Below are positions 19,327 through 29,797 of a stretch of DNA of 64,000 bases, one piece after another. The DNA lies in NCBI GenBank assembly GCA_028873815.1, contig JAPPNN010000003.1, positions 1 through 64,000 of the forward strand, given 5' to 3'. The stretch is from Gemmatimonadota bacterium (GTDB lineage Bacteria > Gemmatimonadota > Gemmatimonadetes > Longimicrobiales > Gaopeijiaceae). Below the pieces are notes generated by a model. The model saw nothing but the letters and a program-made list of their open reading frames with translations. It was not told where the DNA came from and made no database searches. The position numbers and the translations under genes are program-made. Every line of letters starts with the position of its first letter. Position 1 is the first letter of the stretch.

Positions 19327-20631
19327 GTGAAACACCGCCTGTCACCTCTCGTGGGTGTTGGCTCGGCGCTGGCCTTGGCCCCGGCCATTTGCCAGGCCCT
19401 GGCTTTCACCCCGCTACTCCCCACCCCGTCCGCCGCGCAGGACCGTCCCCTGACCGTAAACATGACCGAGGTGTACCGCGCGGGCGGCGTGAACGCGCCG
19501 GATTGGGCGCTTTTCGGCCCTGCTGCTGCCTTGCAGGCGAGCTTCGACGGGGCCGGCAACCTGCTCTTGCTGGATGCCTTCAACAAGCGGGTCGTCGTCG
19601 TCGGACCCGATGGCCAGCTCGTGCGCATAGTAGGTCGGGAGGGCGAGGGCCCGGGCGAATTCCAGGAAGTACGAGCCCTCGCGGTGTGGCGCGATGGCCG
19701 CTTCGCGGTGCCCGACACGGAGCATTCGGCGATCCAGGTGTTCAGCCCGGACGGGGAACTCGAGCGGTTCGTCAGGTGGCCCGGCGAGCCCAGAACGCTG
19801 TCCACCGCGCTCCGCCACAGGGAGATCCGGGCCGATCCGCTAGGCGACAGGATCGTCGCTCGCGGCGTCGAGGGCGTGCTGGTCGAGATGATGAGTTTCG
19901 GGAACCGGCTCCAGGGGTATCCGGAAGACGACACGGAGGGCGTCGATGATCGCGCGCTCGAGATGTTGGACCTCTCCGGCGACGTGATCGCGTCCGTGCC
20001 GGTTCTGCAGGGTTGGCGGGCGCCCCGTCCCGAGCCGCCATCATCCACGAGCCTGGACGACTGGCCGAAGATCGTCGCGGCCGTGGAGGACCGGTACTTC
20101 GAGCCGACGTTTCACTGGGACGTGCTGCCCGACGGCACCATCGCCTATTCCGACTCCACAGCGTACGCCGTCAAGCTCGCCTCTCCCGATGGGTCGGTGA
20201 CCGATGTGCTGAGGCGCCTGCTCTCGCCGGAGACGGTGTCGGAACGGATCCGGCAGGGAACGATCGCCTTCCGCCTCCAACGTCTTGAGGAGTCGTTGGC
20301 GAATCCTCCGTCTACAAGCCTGCCTTTCGGGAGGGATCCCGAGCAGAGCCGCCGAACGATTCGGGATCGTGAATTCTACCACGAAGTCCCCGTGGTTCAG
20401 GGCATCAGGGCGACCTGGGACGGTGGGCTGTGGATACAGCGCCGCAGCGAGAATCCGTGGGACGACGAGGGGCCGATCGACGTGTTCGACGCGGACCGGG
20501 AATACGTGGGAACGCTGTCAGCCGGGGAGCCGGCGATGCCGATCGCGTTCGGGCCCGACGGGCTCGTGGCGCACATGGAGAGCGATGAATTCGATGTGCC
20601 GACGCTGGTGGTGAGTCGGGTCGAGCGCTGA
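19327..20631 (+). CDS. Secreted 6-bladed beta-propeller protein
   Basis: 'IVGREGEGPGEFQEVRALAVWRDGRFAVPDTEHSAIQVFSPDGE'; 'MPIAFGPDGLVAHMESDEFDVPTLVVSRV'. Confidence 0.85.
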   Translation: MKHRLSPLVGVGSALALAPAICQALAFTPLLPTPSAAQDRPLTVNMTEVYRAGGVNAPDWALFGPAAALQASFDGAGNLLLLDAFNKRVVVVGPDGQLVRIVGREGEGPGEFQEVRALAVWRDGRFAVPDTEHSAIQVFSPDGELERFVRWPGEPRTLSTALRHREIRADPLGDRIVARGVEGVLVEMMSFGNRLQGYPEDDTEGVDDRALEMLDLSGDVIASVPVLQGWRAPRPEPPSSTSLDDWPKIVAAVEDRYFEPTFHWDVLPDGTIAYSDSTAYAVKLASPDGSVTDVLRRLLSPETVSERIRQGTIAFRLQRLEESLANPPSTSLPFGRDPEQSRRTIRDREFYHEVPVVQGIRATWDGGLWIQRRSENPWDDEGPIDVFDADREYVGTLSAGEPAMPIAFGPDGLVAHMESDEFDVPTLVVSRVER

Positions 20632-20714
20632 TCACGCAGGTGGCCGAAGCGGAGCCGATCGCGATCGAACCGACGACCTGCTGTTTGCAAAGCCCCAAGG
20701 TTGCCCGACGCGGA

Positions 20715-23492
20715 TTAGCCTTCGACCGGGTTGCCGTCCGGGTCCAGGAAGCGCATCTCGCCCAGGCCTAGTGCGCGGATCTCGTGTTCAATCCGCACCC
20801 GGTCGCCGACCACGATCCAGACCAGGTTGTCAGGCCGGAACACGCGGGTCGCCTGGGTGCTCACGTCGGCTGCGCCGATGGCGCGTATTTTGTCGGCGTA
20901 GGTGTCCCAGTAGTTGTCGGGCAGATTGAACCGGCTCATCTCCACGATGCTCGACATGACCGCGCCGTTGGTCTCCCAGCGACCGGGAAGCGTCAGCGTC
21001 ATCTGGTCCTTTACCCGAGCCATCTCCTCCTCGGTCGGTGGCCTGTCGCCGCCGGTGCGGATGCCACGGAGCTCCTTGTCGATCTCGGCCATCGACTCGG
21101 CTGTCCTGTCCGTCTGGACGGGCGCGAGGGCGTAGTAGGGCCGTTGGCCAGCGGCGTCGGGCAGGACCGCCCAGGCGCCGTACGACCAGTGCTTGTCCTC
21201 GCGCAGATTCATGTTGAGCCGCGAGGTGAGGTGGAAGCCGCCGTAGATGTCATTCAAGGCCTCGATCCGGAGGTTTGCGGGGTCGCCCTTCGGCGGCACG
21301 ACGTGTCCGGCGAAGATGATTGACTGCTCCGAGTCCGGCCGGTCGATCAGGTAGACGACCGTGGCGGGCTGCGGCTCGACCTCGGCCAGATTCTTGGCGG
21401 GCACTTTGCCGGCTTCCCAGGCTGAGAACCGGACGTCGATCGCGGGCGCCAGGTCGTCCATGGTGATGTCGCCCACGACAATCAGGGTCGCGTTGTTCGG
21501 CTTGAACCAGGTGTCGTGGAAGTCCCGCAGCGAGCCGAGGCTGAGCTCGTTCATCGACTGCTCGGTCCCCGAGCCGGTCAGGGGGTTGCTGTAGGCGTGG
21601 CCCTCGCCGTAGAGGATGCGGGGCAGGACGCGCTGGGCCATCGGGACCGGCTCGACCTTCTCGCGCGCGATGCCGGCGAGCTGTTGCTGCTTCTGGCGGT
21701 CGAACTCGGCTTCGGGAAAGGAGGGATTGAGGATGACATCGGCGAAAAGGTCGAGCGACTCGTCGAGGTTCTCTACCAGCGCGCTCATCGAGACACTCGA
21801 CATATCCAGGTCCGAGCCGGCTCCGAGCGTGGCGCCGAGGCTCTCGAGCGCCTCCGAAATCTCGATGGCGCTGCGTGAAGTCGTGCCTTCGTCGAGCATG
21901 CCCATCGCCATCCGCGCGGTCCCAGGCAGGGCGAACTGGTCTGAGGCATAGCCGGCATCGAGCAGCAGGGTGAGGTCGACGACCGGCACGTGGTCCCGCC
22001 GAGCAAGCATGATCCTGAGGCCGTTTTCGAGTTCCACCGTCTCTCGTGCCGGAAAGGCAGCTTGCGGGAACTCGGTAACCTCGGGCGGTCCGGAAGTCCG
22101 GTCGATGGTGCTTGCCGCCGTCGTGTAGGTATCATAAGGTCTCACCTCCACGGTCAGGATGCCTTCGCCCAACCATTCAACGGCGGCGGCATGGACGTCG
22201 GCGACAGTCGCGGTCCGGAGGCTCTCCTGTTGCCGCCTGTGGCCGTCCGGGCTGTCGCGGTACACCTCGCTGGCGGCCAGGACGTCCGACTTGCCGCCGA
22301 AGCCGCCGATGCGTTCGACGCCGCGGATGAAGTTCGCCCGCCGGCTTGCCTGCGCACGGGCCAACTCGACCTCCGTGGGTCCCGAATCGAGGAACGCCCG
22401 GAGTTCCTCCTCAAGGACGGCCTCCACCTGGTCCAGAGCCTGACCCGGCTGGGCGGTGACGGAGACCACGAACTCGCTGCCGAGCTGGCCCGCCCTGACA
22501 GAGGCGCTGACATCGGTGGCGATCTGATCGTCGTAGACCAGACGGCGGTAGAAGCGGGAACTCTTGCCGACGCTCAAGACGTCGCTGGCCAGGGACAGGT
22601 GGTCGACGGATTCGTCCTCCACCGTGGCGACGTTCCAAACCTTGTAGACCCGCGCTTGCGGCACGCGATCATGAAGCACGATACGGGTCGCCTCCGCCCG
22701 GCGCGCGATAGTGACTGCGGGCCTGACCAGGGGTGGCCCGGAGGGGATGTGGGCAAAGTACTTCTTAACCCGGGCCTTGACATCTTCGGCTTCGACATCG
22801 CCGGCAACGACGAGAACCGCGTTCGCAGCGCCGTACCAGGTGTCGAACCACTCGTGTACGTCTTCGAGCGAGGCGGCGCTGAGGTCCGCCATCATACCGG
22901 CCCCCGGGTAGCTGTAGGGGTGGCCGTCCGGATAGGTGTTCTCGAGGATGGCAAGCTCCGCCTTGCCATAGGGCTGGTTCAGGTACTGACGGATTTCGTT
23001 CTGGACAACGCCACGCTGCTCGTCGAGTTTGGCCTGGGTCACCGCCGCCTTCATGTGCCCCATGCGGTCCGATTCCATCCACAGCGCCATGTCGAGCGCA
23101 GTGGTCGGCACGACTTGGAAATAGTTCGTGCGGTCCCCGCTCGTCGTGCCGTTCATTCCCGTGGCACCGACGCGGTCGAACGGCTTGAAGTACTCGTCGT
23201 CGAAGTGCTCGCTGCCCTGAAACATCAGGTGTTCGAACAGGTGCGCGAACTGTTTCCTGCCGGGTCTCTCGTTGCCGCCGCCGACGTGGTACCAGACGTT
23301 AACGGCGACGATCGGGGCCTTGCGGTCCTCGTGGACGATCAGTCGCAGTCCGTTGTCGAGCACATACTTCGTGTAGGGAATGTCGACGATGCCCTCAGAC
23401 GTCTGACCTTGTATCCCATGGCTTTGGCCAGCCAACGCGAGAGCCAGTGCCAGCCCCACTGCCGTCCGCCTCGTTCTTGTAGTCTCCTTCAT
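20715..23492 (-). CDS. M16 family zinc metallopeptidase (insulinase/pitrilysin-like, two-domain)
   Basis: 'RKQFAHLFEHLMFQGSEHF' HxxEH; second M16 domain; signal peptide from internal ATG 23492. Confidence 0.92.
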   Translation of the reverse strand: MKETTRTRRTAVGLALALALAGQSHGIQGQTSEGIVDIPYTKYVLDNGLRLIVHEDRKAPIVAVNVWYHVGGGNERPGRKQFAHLFEHLMFQGSEHFDDEYFKPFDRVGATGMNGTTSGDRTNYFQVVPTTALDMALWMESDRMGHMKAAVTQAKLDEQRGVVQNEIRQYLNQPYGKAELAILENTYPDGHPYSYPGAGMMADLSAASLEDVHEWFDTWYGAANAVLVVAGDVEAEDVKARVKKYFAHIPSGPPLVRPAVTIARRAEATRIVLHDRVPQARVYKVWNVATVEDESVDHLSLASDVLSVGKSSRFYRRLVYDDQIATDVSASVRAGQLGSEFVVSVTAQPGQALDQVEAVLEEELRAFLDSGPTEVELARAQASRRANFIRGVERIGGFGGKSDVLAASEVYRDSPDGHRRQQESLRTATVADVHAAAVEWLGEGILTVEVRPYDTYTTAASTIDRTSGPPEVTEFPQAAFPARETVELENGLRIMLARRDHVPVVDLTLLLDAGYASDQFALPGTARMAMGMLDEGTTSRSAIEISEALESLGATLGAGSDLDMSSVSMSALVENLDESLDLFADVILNPSFPEAEFDRQKQQQLAGIAREKVEPVPMAQRVLPRILYGEGHAYSNPLTGSGTEQSMNELSLGSLRDFHDTWFKPNNATLIVVGDITMDDLAPAIDVRFSAWEAGKVPAKNLAEVEPQPATVVYLIDRPDSEQSIIFAGHVVPPKGDPANLRIEALNDIYGGFHLTSRLNMNLREDKHWSYGAWAVLPDAAGQRPYYALAPVQTDRTAESMAEIDKELRGIRTGGDRPPTEEEMARVKDQMTLTLPGRWETNGAVMSSIVEMSRFNLPDNYWDTYADKIRAIGAADVSTQATRVFRPDNLVWIVVGDRVRIEHEIRALGLGEMRFLDPDGNPVEG

Positions 23493-23662
23493 CCTTCCTT
23501 GTCCTCGCTCGAAGCTCTGTTCTCGGCTCGCTTGCCCGATCCAGCCGGTCATGGTGGCTCAGCGTGCCATTGCGAACAGCACCTCATACGGGGCAATCCG
23601 TGCTTCGGTTTCGAGTGACGGCAGGTTAGCGGGGGCTATCGCGGGCAAAACGGCCATCTGGT

Positions 23663-23699
23663 GTAAACCAAAGTTTACATGATGGAAATCGCAGTTGAC
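23663..23699 (+). repeat. Composite paired-palindrome element, copy B
   Basis: GTAAACCAAAGTTTAC-ATGAT-GGAAATCGCAGTTGAC then ATTTCGCGGTA. Confidence 0.8.
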
Positions 23700-23749
23700 A
23701 TTTCGCGGTAGGGGTGCCGGATTAGGATAGACCTCGGCGAGGCCCGGTG

Positions 23750-24586
23750 TCAGATTTCAGGCCGAACCCGTTTGCATTGCACCAAGGCGCCTCGCCATCC
23801 GATCAGACATTCCACTTCCGGGTACCAGCGCGTCATATCGCGAAAGCTGGATATGACCTCCGTGGCAAAGGAACTCACGAACGACTGATACACTTCCGGC
23901 GATGTCGCCTGACCGTCTTCAGGCACCCGGATCAGTCCATCTTCCACCGCCTCCAACACGACCTCGGTCGCCGTGTAGGTCGTTACTCCTTCATTCACCG
24001 AAAGCGCCAGAATCATCCCCGGAAGCCCACCGTAAAGGGCCGGGCCAAACGATACCGGTATGTCCGGCGCGAACCACGCTTCAACCCGGTGGTCTGCAGC
24101 TTCACCAACCGCCCGGATCACTTGGTGTCCCAGATGCTCCCCATGCTGCTCGGTGATACTCCACGCTACCGGAGTGACCTCCGCAGGGACGCGATAGCGT
24201 TCCCCACCAAGCTCCAGCACCTTGACTCCCAAGGACGCTTCCTCCCCGACATAAGCCTGTAAGAAGCGGCTTGGCGTGACCGCGTACCACGCTTCGAGGG
24301 CTCGTCCCAGGGCGTTCAGGTTGGCTCCGGTGGCACGAAACCTGGCGGGAACAACCCCGCGGCCTCTGTTCCACCTACCCCGCACCATCAGCGATCGCGA
24401 AGGAGTGAAGTGGAGCAGGAACGGCGCGCTGCCCCATGCTTCCAGCACTGTGGGTACTTCGGCCAGTTCCCAGGGCAGCTCGACATCCAGCGACACGCGG
24501 CTGGCGTAGGCAATGGTACCGCTCTGCCCGTCCGCGCGGCCGACCGAAACCGCGATCGCGAGTACACCTGCGAACAGTGCCCTCAT
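23750..24586 (-). CDS. GLPGLI family secreted protein
   Basis: 'SFGPALYGGLPGMILALSVNEGVTTYTATEV' signature; 4-bp overlap with upstream gene. Confidence 0.85.
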   Translation of the reverse strand: MRALFAGVLAIAVSVGRADGQSGTIAYASRVSLDVELPWELAEVPTVLEAWGSAPFLLHFTPSRSLMVRGRWNRGRGVVPARFRATGANLNALGRALEAWYAVTPSRFLQAYVGEEASLGVKVLELGGERYRVPAEVTPVAWSITEQHGEHLGHQVIRAVGEAADHRVEAWFAPDIPVSFGPALYGGLPGMILALSVNEGVTTYTATEVVLEAVEDGLIRVPEDGQATSPEVYQSFVSSFATEVISSFRDMTRWYPEVECLIGWRGALVQCKRVRPEI

Positions 24587-25743
24587 CGCACCGTACCCGT
24601 GCACCGATCCGCGTCGATGGTGAATCGTCGCACGACCGTTGTTATACTGGTCGCCCCGTCTGCCCGCAGCCGTCGGTCCAGGACCCACAGAGTGTTTCCC
24701 TGCAGAAACGGCATCGGCACTCCGACATCCGAGGTGGGTACCAGGGTGTCGCCGCAGCCGCGATCACCGTCGAAACGGGACACGGCTGCGTAGAGCTTGG
24801 CACCGGTCATGGTGCCGTCTTCGTCGCGGTCACTCTCCTGGTGAAGCGTGTAGACGTTCCCGGCACTGTCCCGCGACAACTCGCGAACCAGCGACGAGGA
24901 CGTAAAGAAGTCGAAAATCCATGACCGCAAGTCCTGTTGACTATCCGGCTGCTTGCCGCGCATGACTTCGAGAAACTCAGCTTCATCCGGTTCGCCACGC
25001 CGCAGCCCCTTTCCGATCCAGACCGTATCGGTGACCGCACCTTCATGAGCGATCCGAATCACGAAGGGGCTTCCGGTAAACCCCAGCACCACATCACGGT
25101 CCCCCACGTCGAGGAAACCGATTGACAGCGATCCCGCCAAGGCATGTTGCTCTCTGTAAGGTGCAGGCACCGTCCCACGGTTCAGGACCATTGGCGGCGC
25201 TTGCTCCAGGGAACCGGCCGCGTCCACCAGGTCCGCGACGGCGATCACCCCATGGGATGCCGACGAGACCCGATTGTTTCCCGCAAACCAGAGCGAGTCA
25301 CCTGAGACCGCAAAGGACGAGGGTCGGTTGTTGACATCCACCCTCACGCGGCCGTGATGAGCACCCGTCACCGGGTCGAAGAGTTCCATCCTTCCGGTTT
25401 CGTCCAGGAATCCCGCGACCGCTTCTGTGACAAAGCCGACACCGCCCAAATGCAGGAACTCCCCAGGCCCACCTCCCCGCCTCCCCAAGTGCCCGGTCAA
25501 TCGACCGGTCGCGTCGTAGCGCAGGACCGTTTCCGCGAACCCGTCAGAAACCAGCAGTGCACCATCCCGCGCGACGAACAGCGCCAGTGGGTTCCCAATG
25601 TAGTGATCTTCCGTCTCCTCCAGCACGACGCTATCGCGGAGGATCAGATCGGGTCCGGGATTCTGGGCTGCTGCGCCGTTGGCGAATACGACCAGCAGAC
25701 CCAGGAGGATTGGCATCGCGGGCACATGGCGGTGATCATCCAT
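24583..25743 (-). CDS. Secreted 6-bladed beta-propeller protein (C-terminal 'CxGTVR' subfamily)
   Basis: 'HLGRRGGGPGEFLHLG'; C-terminus 'TTVVRRFTIDADRCTGTVR'. Confidence 0.82.
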   Translation of the reverse strand: MDDHRHVPAMPILLGLLVVFANGAAAQNPGPDLILRDSVVLEETEDHYIGNPLALFVARDGALLVSDGFAETVLRYDATGRLTGHLGRRGGGPGEFLHLGGVGFVTEAVAGFLDETGRMELFDPVTGAHHGRVRVDVNNRPSSFAVSGDSLWFAGNNRVSSASHGVIAVADLVDAAGSLEQAPPMVLNRGTVPAPYREQHALAGSLSIGFLDVGDRDVVLGFTGSPFVIRIAHEGAVTDTVWIGKGLRRGEPDEAEFLEVMRGKQPDSQQDLRSWIFDFFTSSSLVRELSRDSAGNVYTLHQESDRDEDGTMTGAKLYAAVSRFDGDRGCGDTLVPTSDVGVPMPFLQGNTLWVLDRRLRADGATSITTVVRRFTIDADRCTGTVR

Positions 25744-25990
25744 TATTCTGGCAGTCCATCCAAATCGGCTGTCCCCCAGCAATCATTCTGACGTCGGACT
25801 GACATGAGCCGGCTGAGAAAGAGAGTCTGCTCAGCCACGCCGACAATTGAATCGGTCACCACCCCGTCGGCAACGAGATATGCCCGTGGCGCGGGAATTG
25901 TGTGTGCTTCGGAGATGACGCCACTTAGTCGAACGCGCCGTAGACTCAGGGCCTCGACCTGCTTGACACTTGGCGGCGTTCGCTTGAAAA

Positions 25991-26027
25991 GTAAAGTGTA
26001 GTTTACTTGATGGAAACTGTAGTTGAC
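25991..26027 (+). repeat. Composite paired-palindrome element, copy C
   Basis: GTAAAGTGTAGTTTAC-TTGAT-GGAAACTGTAGTTGAC then ATTTCACGGTA. Confidence 0.8.
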
Positions 26028-26402
26028 ATTTCACGGTACGTCCAGGAAATCGTCGAGCGCCAACTGGAGGAACTGCGCGCCGCCAAGGCTGTGGCCGCCC
26101 TCATGCCGGACTTCAAACCAATCCTCGAGGACATGTTCATGGACGACGAAGGCCGGCTCTGGGTGAAACGGGCCGTCCCGGCCGACACTCCGCCGTTCTT
26201 CGACCTCTTCTCCGACGACGGCGACTACCTGGGCTCCATCCGCCTCACCTTCACGCCCGCGCCCTACCATCCGCTCTGGGTGCAGCACGGCAACATGTAC
26301 ACGGTTATCGAGGACGAGTTGGATGTGCCGTATGTAGTGAGGGGGGCGGTCGGAGGTGAGGGGGGGTGGGCGCGCATGGCCGCTCCCAATCTTTCTCGGT
26401 GA
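26007..26402 (+). pseudogene. C-terminal fragment of a 6-bladed beta-propeller gene fused to the leader of repeat copy C
   Basis: 'LEDMFMDDEGRLWVKRAVPADTPPFFDLFSDDGDYLGSIRL' matches the C-terminal third of the paralogues; no upstream blades. Confidence 0.6.
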
Positions 26403-26612
26403 TTGCCACCCCTCCTCCAGGTTTGGTCGAGGGGCAATTCGCCCGCTCAGTCCGTAGCTCTCGCAGCATCTCCGCCCGGCCATCCGGCCTCCTCGATTAC
26501 TGTCCCAAGCCGGACAGATTGCGCGCTCGAAGCACGCCCCCCTCTTGTGCGAGGTTATTCAATTCCTAATGTCATAGTTGTTGGCAAGAAGACATGAGCC
26601 ACGGAGGCGACG

Positions 26613-27866
26613 GTGACCGACGTCCTACGCAGACCACTGGCGACACCGATACTCGCCGTTTCGTTTGTGGTGCTCTGCGCCGCTTGCCTGGGCGACGGAT
26701 CGGACCCGGCGGCCACGGATCACGCGGCGGCCTTGGACCTGTTCGCCCCATGGCCCGGTGACGAGTCGTTTCGGCTCGCCGCTGAACCAAGCCTGGTGGT
26801 GGGATCGGACGAGTCTCTCCCGCTGGGCAGGGTCTCCGGGGCGGTCTTCTTCGGCGACGGCATCGCCATCGCGTCGGTCCAGTTTCACGAAGTCCTGATC
26901 CTGGATGCTGCGGGCCGACTGCTCTCGCGGCACGGCAGGCGTGGAGAAGGTCCGGGTGAGTACAAGTTTCTGGCCGGGATCGCTCGCCACGCGGACGGAC
27001 TGATCACTTTGGACGCAAACCACTTCCGCGTAACTCTGCTCGACGCCTCCGGGGGGTACGTCGGCGAGACCAAGCTCAGACCGCGTGGTCGTGAAAGGAT
27101 CGAGATCGTTGGAGCCTTCGGAAACAGCGTGCTGCTCGAATCCTGGAAGCAGGGATTCCCGGGCGACGGGTCCGTCGGGCCGATGGAGATCCGCCTGCCG
27201 GTGACATATGAGATCGTCCGTCTTGCCGACGGGGAGATCGTCTTCGAGGGCACCCGTCCAGGTGAAGAGAAGTGGGCGGAGAGGGAGGTAACTGACGACG
27301 GGCAAAGGCACGGCGGGCTACCCGTGATCTTCGGACGGACTGCCGTCGCGGCCGTCACTGACAATTATGCCTATCTGGCGACGACCGACTCCATGACGAT
27401 CATGCGCTACGACCAGGCCGGGACCACTGGGGAAGTCGCATTCGAGCAGCCCCAGGAGCGCGCGGAGGCGGGGTGGGAGCGCTTTGTCAGAGACACCGCA
27501 CGGGCGAGCATCGAGAGTATAGAGCCGGGCCAGATCTTCCTTGGCGGAAGGAACTTCATGATGTCCATCAGGGAGTTCCGCCTCGGCCTGATCGATGACC
27601 TGCCGGCCCGCCCCACCCTTCCCCCCTTTTCCGCGATGAAGGGAGGTGCCGACGGTCTTCTGTGGATCCGCGAGTACCCTGACCCGCTTCAGGACGAGGT
27701 GGTCTGGGTCGGTTTCAGCGAGGCGTGGGAACGAAAGAAGCGACTCGCAATGCCGGCGAGGCTGTCGGTTCTGAATGTTCTGGATATCTCGGAAGACCGG
27801 GTACTCGTGCGGGCAAAGGATGCACATGACGAAACCCTGATCGAGGTCTACCCGATCGAGCGGTGA
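26613..27866 (+). CDS. Secreted 6-bladed beta-propeller protein
   Basis: 'LLSRHGRRGEGPGEYKFLAGIARHADGLITLDANHFRVTLLDASGG'. Confidence 0.82.
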   Translation: MTDVLRRPLATPILAVSFVVLCAACLGDGSDPAATDHAAALDLFAPWPGDESFRLAAEPSLVVGSDESLPLGRVSGAVFFGDGIAIASVQFHEVLILDAAGRLLSRHGRRGEGPGEYKFLAGIARHADGLITLDANHFRVTLLDASGGYVGETKLRPRGRERIEIVGAFGNSVLLESWKQGFPGDGSVGPMEIRLPVTYEIVRLADGEIVFEGTRPGEEKWAEREVTDDGQRHGGLPVIFGRTAVAAVTDNYAYLATTDSMTIMRYDQAGTTGEVAFEQPQERAEAGWERFVRDTARASIESIEPGQIFLGGRNFMMSIREFRLGLIDDLPARPTLPPFSAMKGGADGLLWIREYPDPLQDEVVWVGFSEAWERKKRLAMPARLSVLNVLDISEDRVLVRAKDAHDETLIEVYPIER

Positions 27867-28055
27867 AGACGCAGGTGACTGACCCGGAGCAGATTCCAGT
27901 CTGACTTTCCGGGTCACTCTCCACTTGATCGAATCGCGCGTATTCTTCGTAGGACCCCGGCCGCGAGGCAATCCCTGTCATCTGACTCCGTGCCACTACC
28001 GTCGCGGAATGTGGCGGCTAGATATGGCCGCTCTCCCGGCACTTCGCCCCGAAAT

Positions 28056-28101
28056 GTCGTGGATTGACAGTGTTTTATGGGCTCTTCTGACGTTCAGTAA
28101 G
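28056..28101 (+). repeat. About 46-bp element, copy 1 (upstream of transposase remnant)
   Basis: GTCGTGGATTGACAGTGTTTTATGGGCTCTTCTGACGTTCAGTAAG; similar to 31781-31826. Confidence 0.5.
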
Positions 28102-28173
28102 ACGGTACCGGAGAAGCGCACCTTGAGCATCGGATCCTGTGTGAGCCGGACGTCTACCAAGCGCGACCTGCTA

Positions 28174-28866
28174 ATGGCGAGATTCCCTGACGTCTATGAA
28201 CAGTGGACAAGCCGTCAGATCAAGCGGGCACATGCGGCGAGCCTACTGGGGGTGTCCGAGCGGACATTCCGGCGATACGTGGCGAGGTATAGGGAAGTGG
28301 GCTTGAAGGCGCTTGAAGATCGGCGGGCCAAGAGTCCCCAAGGGGCACCTGACGAGGAAGTCGCCGCCTTAGTAACACTCTACGCTGAAGGCTACCGCGG
28401 ATGTCCGGTACGCGGGTTCTACAGAGCGTACACAGACTCCCATGAGGGTACACGGTCATACACCTGGGTCAAAGATCGTCTGCACGAGTCGGGCCTCGTC
28501 ACCCCGCGCCGTTCCACACGGTCAACACCAGAAAGCCGCGGTCGGCGACCTGCTGAGGGGCGACTGCTTCACCAGGCTAGTTGCGTCTATCAGTGGTTAC
28601 CGAAGCGAACCTGGGAGTTGGTGGTTTTGGTCGATGACGCGAGTGATCGTGTTCACTCCGGGCTCTTCGTGGAATGCGAGACGATCTGGTGTCGATTCCG
28701 CACCATCCACGAAACCATCGTAGCTAACGGGCTGTTTGACGCGATTCACGTAGATCCGGCATTGCGGAATAGCGATGACTGTCGGGAAACGGGCCGATTC
28801 CCTTACGCCCAACGCTCGAGGCGGACACGGCGGAGCTTCTGGGGGTGCACGAAAACCGTGAGGTAG
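28174..28866 (+). pseudogene. Transposase remnant (ISNCY-like, HTH plus degraded DDE core)
   Basis: 'QWTSRQIKRAHAASLLGVSERTFRRYVARYREVGLKALEDRR', 'SPQGAPDEEVAALVTLY', 'YTWVKDRLHESGLV', 'LVVLVDDASDRVHSGLFVE'; missing region continues in another frame ('PHGQHQKAAVGDLL'). Confidence 0.7.
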
Positions 28867-28959
28867 GCACGGACAATGGTACGGGGCATCCGGGTAAGCA
28901 GAAGCGTCAATCTGGATGAGGTTGGCCACCAGCTTTGGCGAGGTCATCCCCTCGTCAAT

Positions 28960-29766
28960 TCAGGCCCGACCACCGGCGACTCGGGCTGGCCCGACGATCC
29001 CACTCAGGACAACCTCCTCGACGCGATCCATGTCGTCGCTCGTCATGTCGCGCGACAGGGTACTCCCCAGGACGCGACGCAGCAGTCGGTGGCAGTTGGC
29101 GTCGTTCGAGAACCCCATGGCGAGGGCCACAGAGCTCAGGGGCCGTTTGCTCCAATGGAGCAGCCGCGCGACCGCGAAGACGCGAGCCAGCGCCAACAGA
29201 TCCTTGGGAAAGGCGAGCCCCAGACGGCGACATCGGCGCTGCAGGCTGCGTTCCGTCACCGCAAAGTCGGCGGCCAGGTCCGCGACCAGGCATGGTTCGA
29301 CTGCACGTCGAAAGATGAGACGGAGAATGGGAGAGGCGGCAGCGGGTGTCCGTGCTTCGGCGCGGGCGAGCAGTCGATGGACTCGTGCAGCGTCGATGTT
29401 CTGGAGGATGGCGAGCTCGAGGGCACGGATGTCACCGATGTCACATTGCTTCACGCGGGTTACGGCAGCCGCCATTTCGTCCCCTGCCGACTGCATCTGG
29501 GCGTCCGAACACGGGTATTCGATCAAAAGAGGGGCGTATTGAGGGACGCCCGACCTCTCGTCTCGGCCCGGATTGGACGGAGCGCTGATCTCGTTGAGAT
29601 CTGGGTCTACGATCGCCGGTGAGCCTGGGTGTGCCGCTACGAGAGTCCCGAGCTCCTCCCAGTTCGACGCAAGGACCACCGGTCCGATCATCGCGGATAG
29701 ATCGCCCGACCTGACGATGAGTCGGATGCGTTGCCGAAAGTGAGGACTAGCCTGCAACGCGAGCAA
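28960..29766 (-). CDS. AraC-type helix-turn-helix regulator
   Basis: 'DFAVTERSLQRRCRRLGLAFPKDLLALARVFAVARLLHWSKRPLSSVALAMGFSNDANCHRLLRRVLGSTLS'. Confidence 0.75.
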   Translation of the reverse strand: MLALQASPHFRQRIRLIVRSGDLSAMIGPVVLASNWEELGTLVAAHPGSPAIVDPDLNEISAPSNPGRDERSGVPQYAPLLIEYPCSDAQMQSAGDEMAAAVTRVKQCDIGDIRALELAILQNIDAARVHRLLARAEARTPAAASPILRLIFRRAVEPCLVADLAADFAVTERSLQRRCRRLGLAFPKDLLALARVFAVARLLHWSKRPLSSVALAMGFSNDANCHRLLRRVLGSTLSRDMTSDDMDRVEEVVLSGIVGPARVAGGRA

Positions 29767-29797
29767 AGGAGGGGCCGGACCGCGAATCGGATCAGCC

